Source of the DNA: Candidatus Gastranaerophilales bacterium
GTDB taxonomy: Bacteria > Cyanobacteriota > Vampirovibrionia > Gastranaerophilales > Gastranaerophilaceae
Assembly: GCA_944324255.1 (NCBI GenBank)
Contig: CALUVM010000010.1
Location: forward strand, 1-61,962
DNA: 61,962 bases
Direction: 5' to 3'
In this document: positions 26,959 to 36,294 of the stretch, in pieces
Layout of the letters: every line of letters begins with the position of its first letter
Numbering within the stretch: position 1 is the first letter of the stretch
Program-made: the position numbers and the translations under genes
The notes under the pieces: generated by a model
Told to the model about the DNA's origin: nothing
Database searches by the model: none
The model's input: the letters and a program-made list of their open reading frames with translations, nothing else

Positions 26959-28332
26959 ATGAAAAGTCTTTCAAAATCAGTTCTGGTAATGTTTATATAT
27001 GATTTGCTTGTATTCTTATTATCAAGCTGGTTCTGGTATGAAAAAACAGGATTAGACAAAAAACTTTTCATTCCGGCAGTCGCTCTGGTGGTTGTAACCG
27101 GATTATTTACCTTATTTTTGAAAGCAAATTACAAAATAAGAGAGTTCAATAATACCGGAAAAAACCTTTACTTACTGTTTGAAGGGGTTGTATTCTCACA
27201 AATACCGACAGCAATCTTATTTGGATTTTTTGGTTTTAATCTTTCAGTCGTTAAATTTTTAGCTGCCAATATTATAACTATTTTTGTGCTGTTAAAAATT
27301 TACAGAAGCCTTTTCCATTATTATCTGTTTAATTTAAAACCTGTAAAAAATATTCTATTAATCGGCACAAATAGAAATGCACGGCTTATGGCGGATGAAA
27401 TACTGGCAAAAAAAGCATTAAGAATGCATATTGCAGGTTTTGTAAGAGATACGAAAACTGATGAAGAGGACTGTCTGGCTGATAGCAGCGAGCAAATTTA
27501 TTCATTAGAAGACGGTTTGTCCAAAATTATTAGAGAAAAATCCGTTGATATAGTAATAGTAGCTATTCCCCGCAGAATGGAAGGAACTCTTTTAACGGAG
27601 ATGGTAAACTCAATCCCGAGAAGAGTAAAACTCTACACCATGCCGGAATTTTATGAAATGGTTACAGGAAAATATTTTATTGACAGAATGTCAATAAACG
27701 GATTGTTCTTTAATTTTATGAAAAATCGTTCTGCAGCTTATGATATTTGCAAAAGAATTTATGATATAGTAGCCGCAAGCATAATCCTTACGGTAACCTT
27801 ACCGATTACATTAACCGTTGCAATAAGAGTATGGTTAACAGACGGTGAAAACCCTTTGTATACCCAAAACAGAGTAGGAAAAGGCGGCAAAGTTTTCAAA
27901 TGCTATAAATTAAGAACAATGTATGCTAACAATTATGTTCCAACCTCCAATAATCTGGAACTCGCAGATAAACAGGAAGATGATGACAGGGTTATTCCAT
28001 GGTGTAAGTTCGTAAGAAAAGCACGCTTTGATGAAATTCCGCAGATGATAAATATTCTTAAAGGCGAGATGAGTATTGTTGGACCTCGTGCAGAATGGGA
28101 AGATTTGGTTAAGGTCTATAGTAAAGAAATTCCGGTACATTTTTGCAGGCACTGGGTTAAAACAGGATGGACAGGATGGGCTCAAATTAATCAAGGGCAT
28201 TGTTTTAATGATGCGGATGAACTGCTCAAACTTGAATATGATCTTTATTATATCAAACATAGAAACGTGTTATGGGAAATATCTATCTTAATAAAAGCAA
28301 TATTTTTGGCTTTAGGAGTACGACATGGATAA
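26959..28332 (+). CDS. Initiating polyprenyl-phosphate sugar-phosphate transferase (WbaP/WcaJ-like)
   Basis: A 457-residue membrane protein. Four N-terminal helices are followed by a CoA-binding-like domain (NILLIGTNRNARLMADEIL). The C-terminal catalytic domain shows the bacterial sugar transferase signature: KRIYDIVAAS helix, QNRVGKGGKVFKCYKLRTM, KARFDEIPQMINILKGEMS and IVGPRAEW. It transfers a sugar phosphate to undecaprenyl phosphate, the committed first step of Wzx/Wzy-type polysaccharide synthesis. It begins 6 bases after the export gene and overlaps the epimerase gene by 8 bases. No initiator is seen in the 1-8868 locus, so this one may serve it. Confidence 0.92.
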   Translation: MKSLSKSVLVMFIYDLLVFLLSSWFWYEKTGLDKKLFIPAVALVVVTGLFTLFLKANYKIREFNNTGKNLYLLFEGVVFSQIPTAILFGFFGFNLSVVKFLAANIITIFVLLKIYRSLFHYYLFNLKPVKNILLIGTNRNARLMADEILAKKALRMHIAGFVRDTKTDEEDCLADSSEQIYSLEDGLSKIIREKSVDIVIVAIPRRMEGTLLTEMVNSIPRRVKLYTMPEFYEMVTGKYFIDRMSINGLFFNFMKNRSAAYDICKRIYDIVAASIILTVTLPITLTVAIRVWLTDGENPLYTQNRVGKGGKVFKCYKLRTMYANNYVPTSNNLELADKQEDDDRVIPWCKFVRKARFDEIPQMINILKGEMSIVGPRAEWEDLVKVYSKEIPVHFCRHWVKTGWTGWAQINQGHCFNDADELLKLEYDLYYIKHRNVLWEISILIKAIFLALGVRHG

Positions 28333-29239
28333 AACAGTTTTAGTTACAGGCTGTGCAGGTTTCATTGCCACACATACAATAAAAACATTGATTAACGAAG
28401 GATTTAACGTTATTGGTGTTGACAGGAAGCCTGAACCGGATAATTATGCCGGAGGCAAGTACTATCAAATGGATGTTTCTGCTCCTGAACTCGAACAGAT
28501 TTTCAAAGATAATAAAATTGACTACGTTATTCACTTAGCAGCAGTGCCATCCGTAAGCGAATCCGTTAAAAATCCTCAAAAAGATTGCAAAGATAACTAC
28601 TATGCAACTGTTAACGTATGCTATTTTTCAAAACTTTACGGAGTTAAGAAAATTGTATTCTCTTCAACAGCAGCAGTATACGCTAACCCTAAATATCTGC
28701 CTGTTGATGAAGAACATCCTACAGGTTTTATTTCTCCATACGCAATCACCAAAATGGCATCAGAAAATTTTATAAAATATTGCGGAATAGACTATATTAT
28801 CTTCAGATATTCTAATGTATACGGAGAAGGTCAGGACTGCACCGGAGAAGCAGGAGTTGTCGCAATCTTCTTTGACCTTATGAGCCGTGATAAAGATGTC
28901 CGAATTTTTGGAAACGGCGAACAAACCCGAGATTTTATTTATGTGGCAGATATTGCAAAAGCAAATGTTTGCGCACTTACAAGTGATATTAAGAATGAAG
29001 TAATAAATGTATCTACAAATACTAAAACAACTGTAAACGAACTTTTTGAAACTATAAAAAGAACGCTGGGATACAAAAAAATGCCTATATATTGCCCGCC
29101 AAGAGAGGGAGATATTGAACACAGCATTCTGGATAATAAAAAATTTCTGGAACTATTCAATTACACACCTGCTGTTTCTTTAAAAGAAGGAATCGGGCAT
29201 ATGGCAAATAATTCTATACTATTAAAAACTACATACTAA
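28325..29239 (+). CDS. NAD-dependent nucleotide-sugar epimerase/dehydratase
   Basis: A 304-residue extended short-chain dehydrogenase. GCAGFIATHTIKTL binds NAD(P), SSTAAVYANP and YAITK give the catalytic serine and Y-x3-K, and YSNVYGEGQ and TRDFIYVADIA are typical of UDP-glucose/UDP-GlcNAc 4-epimerases. It is about 30 residues shorter than GalE and distinct from the galE at 8865. A GNE/WbpP-like role supplying GalNAc, Gal or an uronic form to the initiating transferase is plausible. The ATG overlaps the preceding gene, and 10 bases separate it from the Wzz-like gene. Confidence 0.88.
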   Translation: MDKTVLVTGCAGFIATHTIKTLINEGFNVIGVDRKPEPDNYAGGKYYQMDVSAPELEQIFKDNKIDYVIHLAAVPSVSESVKNPQKDCKDNYYATVNVCYFSKLYGVKKIVFSSTAAVYANPKYLPVDEEHPTGFISPYAITKMASENFIKYCGIDYIIFRYSNVYGEGQDCTGEAGVVAIFFDLMSRDKDVRIFGNGEQTRDFIYVADIAKANVCALTSDIKNEVINVSTNTKTTVNELFETIKRTLGYKKMPIYCPPREGDIEHSILDNKKFLELFNYTPAVSLKEGIGHMANNSILLKTTY

Positions 29240-29249
29240 AGGAGAATAC

Positions 29250-30611
29250 ATGCAGCAGCAACTAAACTACTATCCTATGCAGGATGAACTTGATGAAGAA
29301 CTTACCATTGATTTGAAAAAGATTTTCTTTGCACTATGGAGCAGAAAAGTGCTTATCATAAGTGTTTTTATATGTGTACTGGTATTTTTTATACTTCTTA
29401 CATTTATTCTGCCTAAAAAATATAAGGTCGATGCGGATTTATATATTAACAAATCCAACAACTCAAATATGGCAGAGTTAAACCCGTATGTTATTTCCGA
29501 ACTCGGAGCCGGCGGGGGAATGGCTGCCATAATGAGCGGAGGCGGAACTCTGGCTAACGATATTGAGCTTATGCAATCGCCGTTGGTTATTGATAAAGTT
29601 ATCAGAGATAATGATTTAAGATACAAAAAACTTTTCGGTATTTTCCCTACAAAGAAAACCGGACAATACATAGCCGCAGACAAATTTATTAAAAAAGGAA
29701 TTTCTTTTGAAAACAAAAAAGGTACAAATGTTGTTACTATTGAATATAAAAATAAAGACAAAGACCTTGCATATAATGTAGTTAACTCGGTAATAGTACA
29801 TTATCTGGAACTTAACCGTGAAATAAACTCTGCTAAAGCAAAATCCGACAAAAAAATTATTGAATCAGAATATAAAAAAGCCAAAGAATCTCTGGATATT
29901 AATATGAATAAAGTCGGAGGGCTTCCTGAAAATGCAATGATGACGACAGGAACTCTTGCCGCCATGAGTGCATATTCAAGTTCCGCACAAAAAGCTATGT
30001 CAACTCTTAGAGGTCAATATATTGAAGGAACAAAATCAAAAATAGAACTAACTGAAGATGCCGCAAAAGTTGCCGCATTATCTTCAAAACTTGAATGGGC
30101 AAAAATGGTTGATGAAATGTCAGATTCTTCAAAAGTTATTGTCCTGAAAGAGCCTAGAAAACTACAGGATTACGAACAGGCATCACCTAAGCTTTTAACA
30201 AATATCCTGCTAGGAATTGTTTTTGGTGCGATAGCAGCTCTTTTTGCAGTAATTTTTGCTGAAAATACCGATAAAAAGCTGACTTTTTCTATGCTTGGTG
30301 ATAATATTATTTATAATCTTGAAAATGATATTTCAGATTTAAACTTAACATTGCTTGCAAACCAGGATAAGAAAATCTCATTTATCTTATTTGAAAGAAT
30401 GCCTGCAAATGTACTTGAAGGGTTTAGAGAATTTAAGAATATAAATCTTGTCAAGGGTGAAATATCAAACGAATTTGTTAACGGAATAAAGGATTCTTCA
30501 AACATAATAACTTTTGCAGAAATTGGAAAAACAAATTCAAAACTCTATAAACAGGTTAAAAAAATAGTTCAGGAAATGAACAAAAATATCTTAGAAGAAG
30601 TTTTAATATAA
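29250..30611 (+). CDS. Wzz-family chain-length/co-polymerase protein
   Basis: A 453-residue protein. The N-terminal Wzz segment (LTIDLKKIFFALWSRK followed by a helix near residues 37-58) precedes a long periplasmic part with a glycine-rich patch (GAGGGMAAIMSGGG) and helical stretches. KEPRKLQDYEQASPKLL, a proline-containing motif, leads into the second helix (about 320-342). About 110 cytoplasmic residues follow. They lack Walker A and the tyrosine tail of Wzc-type BY-kinases, so this may be a degenerate kinase domain or another regulator domain. It sets polymer length with Wzy and the export channel. AAAGGAG precedes the ATG. Confidence 0.85.
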   Translation: MQQQLNYYPMQDELDEELTIDLKKIFFALWSRKVLIISVFICVLVFFILLTFILPKKYKVDADLYINKSNNSNMAELNPYVISELGAGGGMAAIMSGGGTLANDIELMQSPLVIDKVIRDNDLRYKKLFGIFPTKKTGQYIAADKFIKKGISFENKKGTNVVTIEYKNKDKDLAYNVVNSVIVHYLELNREINSAKAKSDKKIIESEYKKAKESLDINMNKVGGLPENAMMTTGTLAAMSAYSSSAQKAMSTLRGQYIEGTKSKIELTEDAAKVAALSSKLEWAKMVDEMSDSSKVIVLKEPRKLQDYEQASPKLLTNILLGIVFGAIAALFAVIFAENTDKKLTFSMLGDNIIYNLENDISDLNLTLLANQDKKISFILFERMPANVLEGFREFKNINLVKGEISNEFVNGIKDSSNIITFAEIGKTNSKLYKQVKKIVQEMNKNILEEVLI

Positions 30612-30624
30612 GAAAGGGAATAAA

Positions 30625-32139
30625 ATGAGAGTAGAAAAACAGTCAACAGTCTGGCAATCAAATTCAATGGGCTGCTTTGACAAACTTAAGTTAAAATTTA
30701 ATGACTTTATAATTGATCAAACAATTAATTATCTCGGACATAATTTTAGTAAAGAAAAACTCATCAGACTTGCTAAAATATTTGAAAAAATTGCAGGTTC
30801 AAAAGGCGGAATCAATCACGCAAAACGTATGCAGTGGCTGTTTGAATCAGAGCATCCGCATCTTCTGTGGTGGAAAAAGATTCTAACAGAACTTGACCCT
30901 AATTGCCGCAACAAATGGATTAAAAACTTCTTTGTAAACGGTTATTACGGAGATAATTTAAGAAAACGTTCAGAATTCAACAAAAAACATGGATTCTTCC
31001 CGCCGACAGTTTTACTGGCAAGTATTACAAAAAATTGTAATTTCCATTGCAAAGGCTGCTGGGCGCATGAATACGATGTGCGTGAAGACTTAACAAAAGA
31101 AAAATGGAGAGAAATATTTACGGAAGCCCGTGATGTTATGGGTATCCATATCTTCCCGATAGTAGGAGGTGAACCATTCTGCCGCAAAGAATTTCTTGAA
31201 CTCGCTGAAGAATTTAACGACTGCACATTTATTACATTTACAAACGGTTCGTTAATTACCGAAAAGACTATTGAAAAGCTCAAGAAACTAGGTAATGTTC
31301 AGCCAATGTTCTCTCTTGGCGGAATGAAAGAAAATAATGACAAAATCAGAGGTGAAGGCTGCTTTGATATGGTTATGAAGAAAATGGACATGCTTAAAGA
31401 AGCAGGTATCCTCTTCGGAAGCTCAATTACCGTCACAAAAGAAAACTGCGACGAAGTTATCTCCGATGATTATATGAAAATGTTGTCCGATAAAGGCTGC
31501 CTCTGGAGCTGGTTCTTCCATTATGTACCTATCGGAGAAAATCCTGATGTGGATTTAGTTCCTGATGCACAGCAACGTCAGCGCATACTTAAAGCCGTTT
31601 ATAATGCAAGAAATACTCTTCCTATGATGACAGTTGATTTCTGGGGCGACGGGCCTGAAATGATGGGTTGTATTGCAGGCGGAAGACAATATATTCACGT
31701 TAACCCTAAAGGGGACGTTGAACCTTGTACTTTCGTACACCTTGCAACCCACAATGTTAACAATTGTACTCTGACAGAAGCTCTTGCGTCTCCGTTTATG
31801 AGAGCTATAAGAGATGGAATTCCGTATGAAGACGGCAACATGCTAAGACCGTGTATGATTGTTGACAGACCGGAAGTTTTGAGAAAATACTATGAAGAGT
31901 TTAAACCTTATGAAACTCACGCAAAAGCCGCAGATTATTTAACAAACCCTGAAATAAAAGCAAAAATCGATAAATATTCAAGCGATGTTAAAGAAATCCT
32001 TGACGAAGATTGGAGAAATAACTTGTGGATGACAATCTTCCCGCTTGAAGGTGAATACTATATAGACAGAGATCATTTTTGTTCAACTCAAAAACCGGAA
32101 CATTCTTGTACCGGAAACTGTGCAGCCTGCGGAAAATAA
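30625..32139 (+). CDS. Radical SAM/SPASM-type protein in polysaccharide operon
   Basis: A 504-residue protein. About 110 residues of helical N-terminus precede the radical SAM core with C138, C142 and C145 (ITKNCNFHCKGCWAHEYD), PIVGGEPFCR and ITFTNGSLI. Cysteines later, in MGCIAGG, VEPCTFVHLA and LRPCMIVD, suggest an auxiliary iron-sulfur cluster. The tail HSCTGNCAACGK could bind another metal. The substrate is unknown. Being in the export operon 13 bases after the wzz-like gene, it may modify a lipid or sugar of the pathway. AGAAAGGG lies before the ATG. Confidence 0.87.
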   Translation: MRVEKQSTVWQSNSMGCFDKLKLKFNDFIIDQTINYLGHNFSKEKLIRLAKIFEKIAGSKGGINHAKRMQWLFESEHPHLLWWKKILTELDPNCRNKWIKNFFVNGYYGDNLRKRSEFNKKHGFFPPTVLLASITKNCNFHCKGCWAHEYDVREDLTKEKWREIFTEARDVMGIHIFPIVGGEPFCRKEFLELAEEFNDCTFITFTNGSLITEKTIEKLKKLGNVQPMFSLGGMKENNDKIRGEGCFDMVMKKMDMLKEAGILFGSSITVTKENCDEVISDDYMKMLSDKGCLWSWFFHYVPIGENPDVDLVPDAQQRQRILKAVYNARNTLPMMTVDFWGDGPEMMGCIAGGRQYIHVNPKGDVEPCTFVHLATHNVNNCTLTEALASPFMRAIRDGIPYEDGNMLRPCMIVDRPEVLRKYYEEFKPYETHAKAADYLTNPEIKAKIDKYSSDVKEILDEDWRNNLWMTIFPLEGEYYIDRDHFCSTQKPEHSCTGNCAACGK

Positions 32140-32142
32140 CAA

Positions 32143-32754
32143 ATGAAAAAAATAATTTTATTAATTATTGCTTTTCTTATATTTACAATACTTATAAACT
32201 TTTGTCCCGTAATAACCTTATGGGACAAGAGTTTTATTATAAGCATACAAAATTTAATGAAAAATATTCCCGTAATTTTTGCTCTGCTTCCGGATTGTAT
32301 ACTTTATTCCATAATGATAGCTCTTCCTTTAATAACGGGCGGAATCTATTTTATTATCAACAAAAACAGGATTAATTTTATAATTCTATGCACATTGCCT
32401 CTGGCTCCGTTTTTGATGAATTGTATAATAAAAACCCTTCTTCACCGTCAAAGACCGCCTATGGAATTACAACTATCAATCCATCCGCATAGTTTTAGCT
32501 ATGTGTCCAGCCATAGCCTTATTACATTCTGCCTTTGGGGCGGCGTAATATATTTCTTAAACAGATACTGTAAAAACAAATACTTAAAATTTACAGGAAT
32601 TCTGTTTTCTATTTTATGGATTTTATATGTCGGAATATCCAGAATCTGGCTCGGAGTTCATCACCCTTCTGATGTTTTGGGAGCATACATTCTTGGAAGT
32701 ATTATAGTATTATTTTATATTAAATTATTTGAAAAATTTGAGGTTCAAGAATGA
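32143..32754 (+). CDS. PAP2-family phosphatase
   Basis: A 203-residue membrane protein with about six helices. The three catalytic motifs are present: K-x6-RP in KTLLHRQRP, a variant of PSGH as VSSHSLITF, and SR-x5-H-x3-D in SRIWLGVHHPSD. PAP2 enzymes remove phosphate from phosphatidic acid or undecaprenyl diphosphate. Its position after the polysaccharide genes and before a lipid kinase suggests recycling of the lipid carrier, which is inference. It begins 3 bases after the radical SAM stop and overlaps the kinase gene by 4 bases (ATGA). Confidence 0.88.
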   Translation: MKKIILLIIAFLIFTILINFCPVITLWDKSFIISIQNLMKNIPVIFALLPDCILYSIMIALPLITGGIYFIINKNRINFIILCTLPLAPFLMNCIIKTLLHRQRPPMELQLSIHPHSFSYVSSHSLITFCLWGGVIYFLNRYCKNKYLKFTGILFSILWILYVGISRIWLGVHHPSDVLGAYILGSIIVLFYIKLFEKFEVQE

Positions 32755-33608
32755 AAAACGTTATTGTAATCTCAAATTTTGACGCCGGCAGAAGAAAAGC
32801 TCTCAAGTATAAAAAAGAGGTGCAGAAGTTTTTGCTGAATAATGCAGAATCATTTAAATTTATATCGCTGGATGAACTTTCTTCACAGGATATGAAAAAG
32901 TATGACACAATTCTTATTATGGGCGGCGACGGAACAATTAACAAAGTTTTGCCTTATCTTGACGATACCGGAGTTTTAGGAATAATTCCATGCGGAACAG
33001 CTAATCTTCTTGCCGCCAGATTAGGAATACCTGCCAATATAAAAAAAGCTCTTAAAATTATAAAGCAGGAAACTGTATTTGAAACTGATGTTTTGAATAT
33101 TAACGACAGAGATTGTGTTTTGAGATGCGGGATAGGCTATGATTCCAATATTATCTGCCGCACCCCGCAGAAACTTAAAAATAATTTCGGTTACTTTGCC
33201 TATTTTGCAGCGGGAATTCTATTTGCCTTAAGGCTTAAAAATAAAGAATATAATATTAAAACCCCTGAAATAGAAAAAAATATAAACTCAAGCTGTATAA
33301 TTATAGCAAACGCTCCAAATATGTTTCATAATTTTGTATCTGTCGGAAATAAATCAGAACTTAACGATAAAAAATTTGAAGTTTTTATTTTAAAAACAGC
33401 AAACCCGATACTGTTTTTTATAGAATTTCTTTTAATTATCTTAAATATCAAAAGAAATAACTCCAGAGCGGAATATTTTCAGACAAACAGTATATCCATC
33501 TCATCTAAATATTTTAATATACATATTGACGGAGAAAACTGCAAAGAACACGATAATATTTCCTGCAAAATAAAAAACAGCCGGATTAAAATTTTTAAAA
33601 AACCCTAG
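32751..33608 (+). CDS. Diacylglycerol-kinase-family lipid kinase
   Basis: A 285-residue protein of the DagK/YegS fold. ILIMGGDGTINKVLPY holds the nucleotide-binding GGDGT motif. GIIPCGTANLLAARLGIP is the second conserved block, and CGIGYDSNI the third. The C-terminal half is the beta-sandwich domain ending in FNIHIDGENC. It phosphorylates a lipid alcohol such as diacylglycerol or undecaprenol at the inner membrane. The start overlaps the PAP2 stop, and the pair may control lipid-carrier phosphorylation. It is the last gene of the run, and the terminator hairpin begins inside its 3' end. Confidence 0.88.
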   Translation: MKNVIVISNFDAGRRKALKYKKEVQKFLLNNAESFKFISLDELSSQDMKKYDTILIMGGDGTINKVLPYLDDTGVLGIIPCGTANLLAARLGIPANIKKALKIIKQETVFETDVLNINDRDCVLRCGIGYDSNIICRTPQKLKNNFGYFAYFAAGILFALRLKNKEYNIKTPEIEKNINSSCIIIANAPNMFHNFVSVGNKSELNDKKFEVFILKTANPILFFIEFLLIILNIKRNNSRAEYFQTNSISISSKYFNIHIDGENCKEHDNISCKIKNSRIKIFKKP

Positions 33609-33621
33609 CTGTTTTTTATTT
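33568..33621 (+). terminator. Terminator of the 19957-33608 run
   Basis: AAATAAAAAACAGC (33568-33581) pairs perfectly with GCTGTTTTTTATTT (33608-33621) across a 26-base loop that contains the lipid-kinase stop codon. The T-run ends the + strand transcript. The A-run on the other arm could also serve the converging lipoprotein gene. Confidence 0.65.
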
Positions 33622-33638
33622 ATTAAAATATGCTGTCT

Positions 33639-34541
33639 TTAAAATCCGTTCAGGTCACCATTTTTAGCATTGTTAAATACAATACCGAGTATAGCCAGAA
33701 CAACAAGAACAGAAATTATCATACCGAGAGTTCCCATATCAAATTTTTCATATTCCAACATAATTTTAACCGGTTGATTCTCTACTGCTAAATCCCAATA
33801 ATATTCAGTATCGCTTATAACTTTTGTTGCGTTATGTTTAGTCGCTTTTTTAGGGATTTTTATTGTTAATTCGGAAATAGGTTTTAAACCTTCAACACTG
33901 CCAAGACCTGCACCCAGTGCCTGACTAAATTGCTGTCGTTCATTCTCATTATATCTTGAAGTTACAACAGTCCCGTTTTCATATTCAATAGTTTCAACGA
34001 CCTCGCCTGTTTCAGGATCAGTTTCTTTTGTTCTTGAGACAACACCTTCTTCTTCATCAATAGTTGAATAATTAGAATCATTATTATCAGAAAGAGCGCT
34101 TTGAGAATCCCCTTCTGACATTTTATCCATAGCTTGTTTTAAATCATAGGAAAGGTGGATTTTGTATTGTTTTTTAAGCCCCGTTTTCTGTATAGAAAAT
34201 ACTGATGTTTGATTATCAAAATCTTCCTTTAAATCATCCATAGCCTTTTCAAAATCAATATTTTGCTTTTTCAGAGTCATACCGGTGTACGTTCCGTCAT
34301 TATACTCATGAACCTCATACCCCTTCTTGTTATATTCAGCTTCTGACTCTGCTAAACCTTCATAGAATTTTTCATTAAAATTCGGATCTGCATTTTGGAA
34401 GAATGATAAATTCATCGCTTGAGTTTTTGATAAAGAAACTTTATCTTTATCATTGATTTCTATATTGTAAGAATATTTTACACATCCCGTGCAAAATACG
34501 GCAATAATACTGACTAAACTAAACAGTAAAAACTTTTTCAT
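33639..34541 (-). CDS. Putative lipoprotein, LppM/DUF3153-like
   Basis: A 300-residue protein with a lipoprotein signal: MKKFLLFSLVSIIAVFCTGC, lipidated cysteine C20. The exported part is mixed alpha/beta with an acidic, serine-rich middle (GDSQSALSDNNDSNYS). The domain before the end (SELTIKIPKKATKHNATKVI...YYWDL) resembles the LppM-type fold with its beta-strands. A membrane helix (LGMIISVLVVLAILGIVF) closes the protein, an arrangement often seen in that family. Function is unknown, and a role at the cell envelope is likely. It stands alone between the end of the export operon and the drug exporter gene. Confidence 0.75.
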   Translation of the reverse strand: MKKFLLFSLVSIIAVFCTGCVKYSYNIEINDKDKVSLSKTQAMNLSFFQNADPNFNEKFYEGLAESEAEYNKKGYEVHEYNDGTYTGMTLKKQNIDFEKAMDDLKEDFDNQTSVFSIQKTGLKKQYKIHLSYDLKQAMDKMSEGDSQSALSDNNDSNYSTIDEEEGVVSRTKETDPETGEVVETIEYENGTVVTSRYNENERQQFSQALGAGLGSVEGLKPISELTIKIPKKATKHNATKVISDTEYYWDLAVENQPVKIMLEYEKFDMGTLGMIISVLVVLAILGIVFNNAKNGDLNGF

Positions 34542-34625
34542 ACAAAAATCTCCATATATAATTTAAACATCAATATTATAAAAGGTTTTTAAACAGTATT
34601 GCTCATTTTGTTGGTGGATATTAAC

Positions 34626-36215
34626 CTAGTCCTTAAGCTCAACTTTTACGGGAGTTTTTTTCTTTCTTTCTTCACTTAAGAAATATACAAAAGGAATAAT
34701 AAACACTGCCGCCACTGCAAAATACCTGAAAGTCTCTACATACCCCCATAAAGTTGCCTGCTGCCTTAATGAATTATAAAGTTGAGCCTGCCCCATATAA
34801 TTTGCGGTGAAGTGATCAACCTGAGTCATAAAAGCGGAAGCTATTGCGCTGAGCTTTTCCGTATATACGTGATTCGTATCGGTTAAGAATTTAATCATCA
34901 TCATCTGATGAGCTTGAGAAAATCTTGAAATCATTGTGGTTGCAATAGAAGTACCAATTGCAGCACCTGTATTTTTAAGCAGGTTTTGAAGTCCGGCAGC
35001 ATTGGTTTGAGCTTCGTTAGGCAGAGTTGAACAGGAAATATTAGATAAAGGTACCATCGCCATTACCATGCCAAGCCCGAAAGTAAAATTAGGCAGAGCA
35101 ATACTTGCAAGAGAAATCGAAGTATTTATTTCTCCGAAAAGAAGTCCGCCTATTGCAAGAATAATAAGCCCTATGACAGTAACAGGTTTTATGCCTATTT
35201 TTGTAACAAGAATACCGCAAAGAATAGATGCCAATAAACAGCCGGCACCGCGCGGAACCATAGACAGACCGCTCAAGAATGCAGTGTAACCTAATAAAGA
35301 TTGAAGCATAGAAGGGAGAATTGAAGCAGAAGCCATCATTACACCCATTAAGACTATCTGCCCCATTGTTCCGATTAAAAAATTATGATTCTTTAATATG
35401 GATAAATCTATAAGAGCAGTCTTTGTTTTACCTTTCTTAAACTGTATATAGAAAAATGCTATACAACAAATTACGGAAACCGTAAATAGTTTACATATCC
35501 ATGGTGAACCAAACCAATCAGCATCATTACCTTTATCCAGCACAATCTGTAATGTTAAAAGCCATAGTGCAAGAAATGCGAACCCGGAGGCATCCATACT
35601 TACACTTTTTTGCTTTCTTGAATACGGAGGTTCCTCTACGTAACGGTGTGTCAAATGCAAAGCTATTATTCCAAAAGGAATATTAATAAAGTAAATAAAC
35701 GGCCATGACCAGTTTTCCGTAATCCATCCGCCAAGAGCCGGACCCATAATCGGTGCCATAACGACACCCAGACCAAATATTGCCATCGCAGTAGGAAGCT
35801 TCTCTTTAGTAAAAATTTCAAAAATCATAGCCTGAGCAATAGGCATTATTCCGCCGCCGCCTATGCCCTGTAAAGCCCTTGAAAAAAGCATCATTGCCAT
35901 AGAGTTCGAAAGCCCGCAAAGAATTGATGCCAGAGTAAAAATTATAATACTCAGCATAAAATATTGTTTTCTGCCCATTAACTTGCTAAAAAAATCAACG
36001 GCCGGAATAATAATACCGCTCGCTACAAGATAACTTGTAATAATCCAGGTAGATTCATTATGGCTTATAGAAAATGTCCCTGCCATATAAGGAAGTGCAA
36101 CGTTAGAAATAGTTTCATCCAGAGCAAACATAAAGATTGAAAGCATAATAGGAATCATCGTTATCCACGGATTAATCTTAAAATGCCACTCTTCAGATTT
36201 TAATGTTTCTTCCAC
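34626..36215 (-). CDS. EmrB/QacA-type (DHA2) multidrug exporter
   Basis: A 529-residue major facilitator protein with 14 membrane helices, the DHA2 size. Family motifs: FMFALDETISNVALPYM in helix 1, SRALQGIGGGGIMP (motif C region) and GGWITENWSWPFIYFINIP, hallmark of EmrB proteins. It expels hydrophobic drugs or bile-like compounds in exchange for protons. The start is GTG 36215 with AAGGA about 7 bases before it, and an ATG at 36220 is out of frame. No EmrA adaptor is adjacent. A perfect palindrome (36235-36252) lies just upstream, and the next upstream gene encodes a MarR regulator on the same strand. Confidence 0.93.
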   Translation of the reverse strand: MEETLKSEEWHFKINPWITMIPIMLSIFMFALDETISNVALPYMAGTFSISHNESTWIITSYLVASGIIIPAVDFFSKLMGRKQYFMLSIIIFTLASILCGLSNSMAMMLFSRALQGIGGGGIMPIAQAMIFEIFTKEKLPTAMAIFGLGVVMAPIMGPALGGWITENWSWPFIYFINIPFGIIALHLTHRYVEEPPYSRKQKSVSMDASGFAFLALWLLTLQIVLDKGNDADWFGSPWICKLFTVSVICCIAFFYIQFKKGKTKTALIDLSILKNHNFLIGTMGQIVLMGVMMASASILPSMLQSLLGYTAFLSGLSMVPRGAGCLLASILCGILVTKIGIKPVTVIGLIILAIGGLLFGEINTSISLASIALPNFTFGLGMVMAMVPLSNISCSTLPNEAQTNAAGLQNLLKNTGAAIGTSIATTMISRFSQAHQMMMIKFLTDTNHVYTEKLSAIASAFMTQVDHFTANYMGQAQLYNSLRQQATLWGYVETFRYFAVAAVFIIPFVYFLSEERKKKTPVKVELKD

Positions 36216-36234
36216 AACATGTTCCTTTTTCTAC

Positions 36235-36252
36235 CTGTAGAAATATCTACAG
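36235..36252. promoter_or_regulatory. Likely MarR operator CTGTAGA-N4-TCTACAG
   Basis: CTGTAGA and its exact complement TCTACAG, four bases apart, lie 20 bases before the exporter start and 42 bases after the MarR stop. A 7-bp-arm palindrome of about 18 bases is typical of MarR dimer sites. The placement suggests the exporter has its own repressible promoter. Confidence 0.6.
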
Positions 36253-36294
36253 TCAATTAAATCATAGATAATATTTTTTTGCAAGAATGAGGAT

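Noticed and set aside
32079-32375. 98-codon + strand frame
   Set aside because: Out-of-frame shadow across the radical SAM tail and the PAP2 gene.
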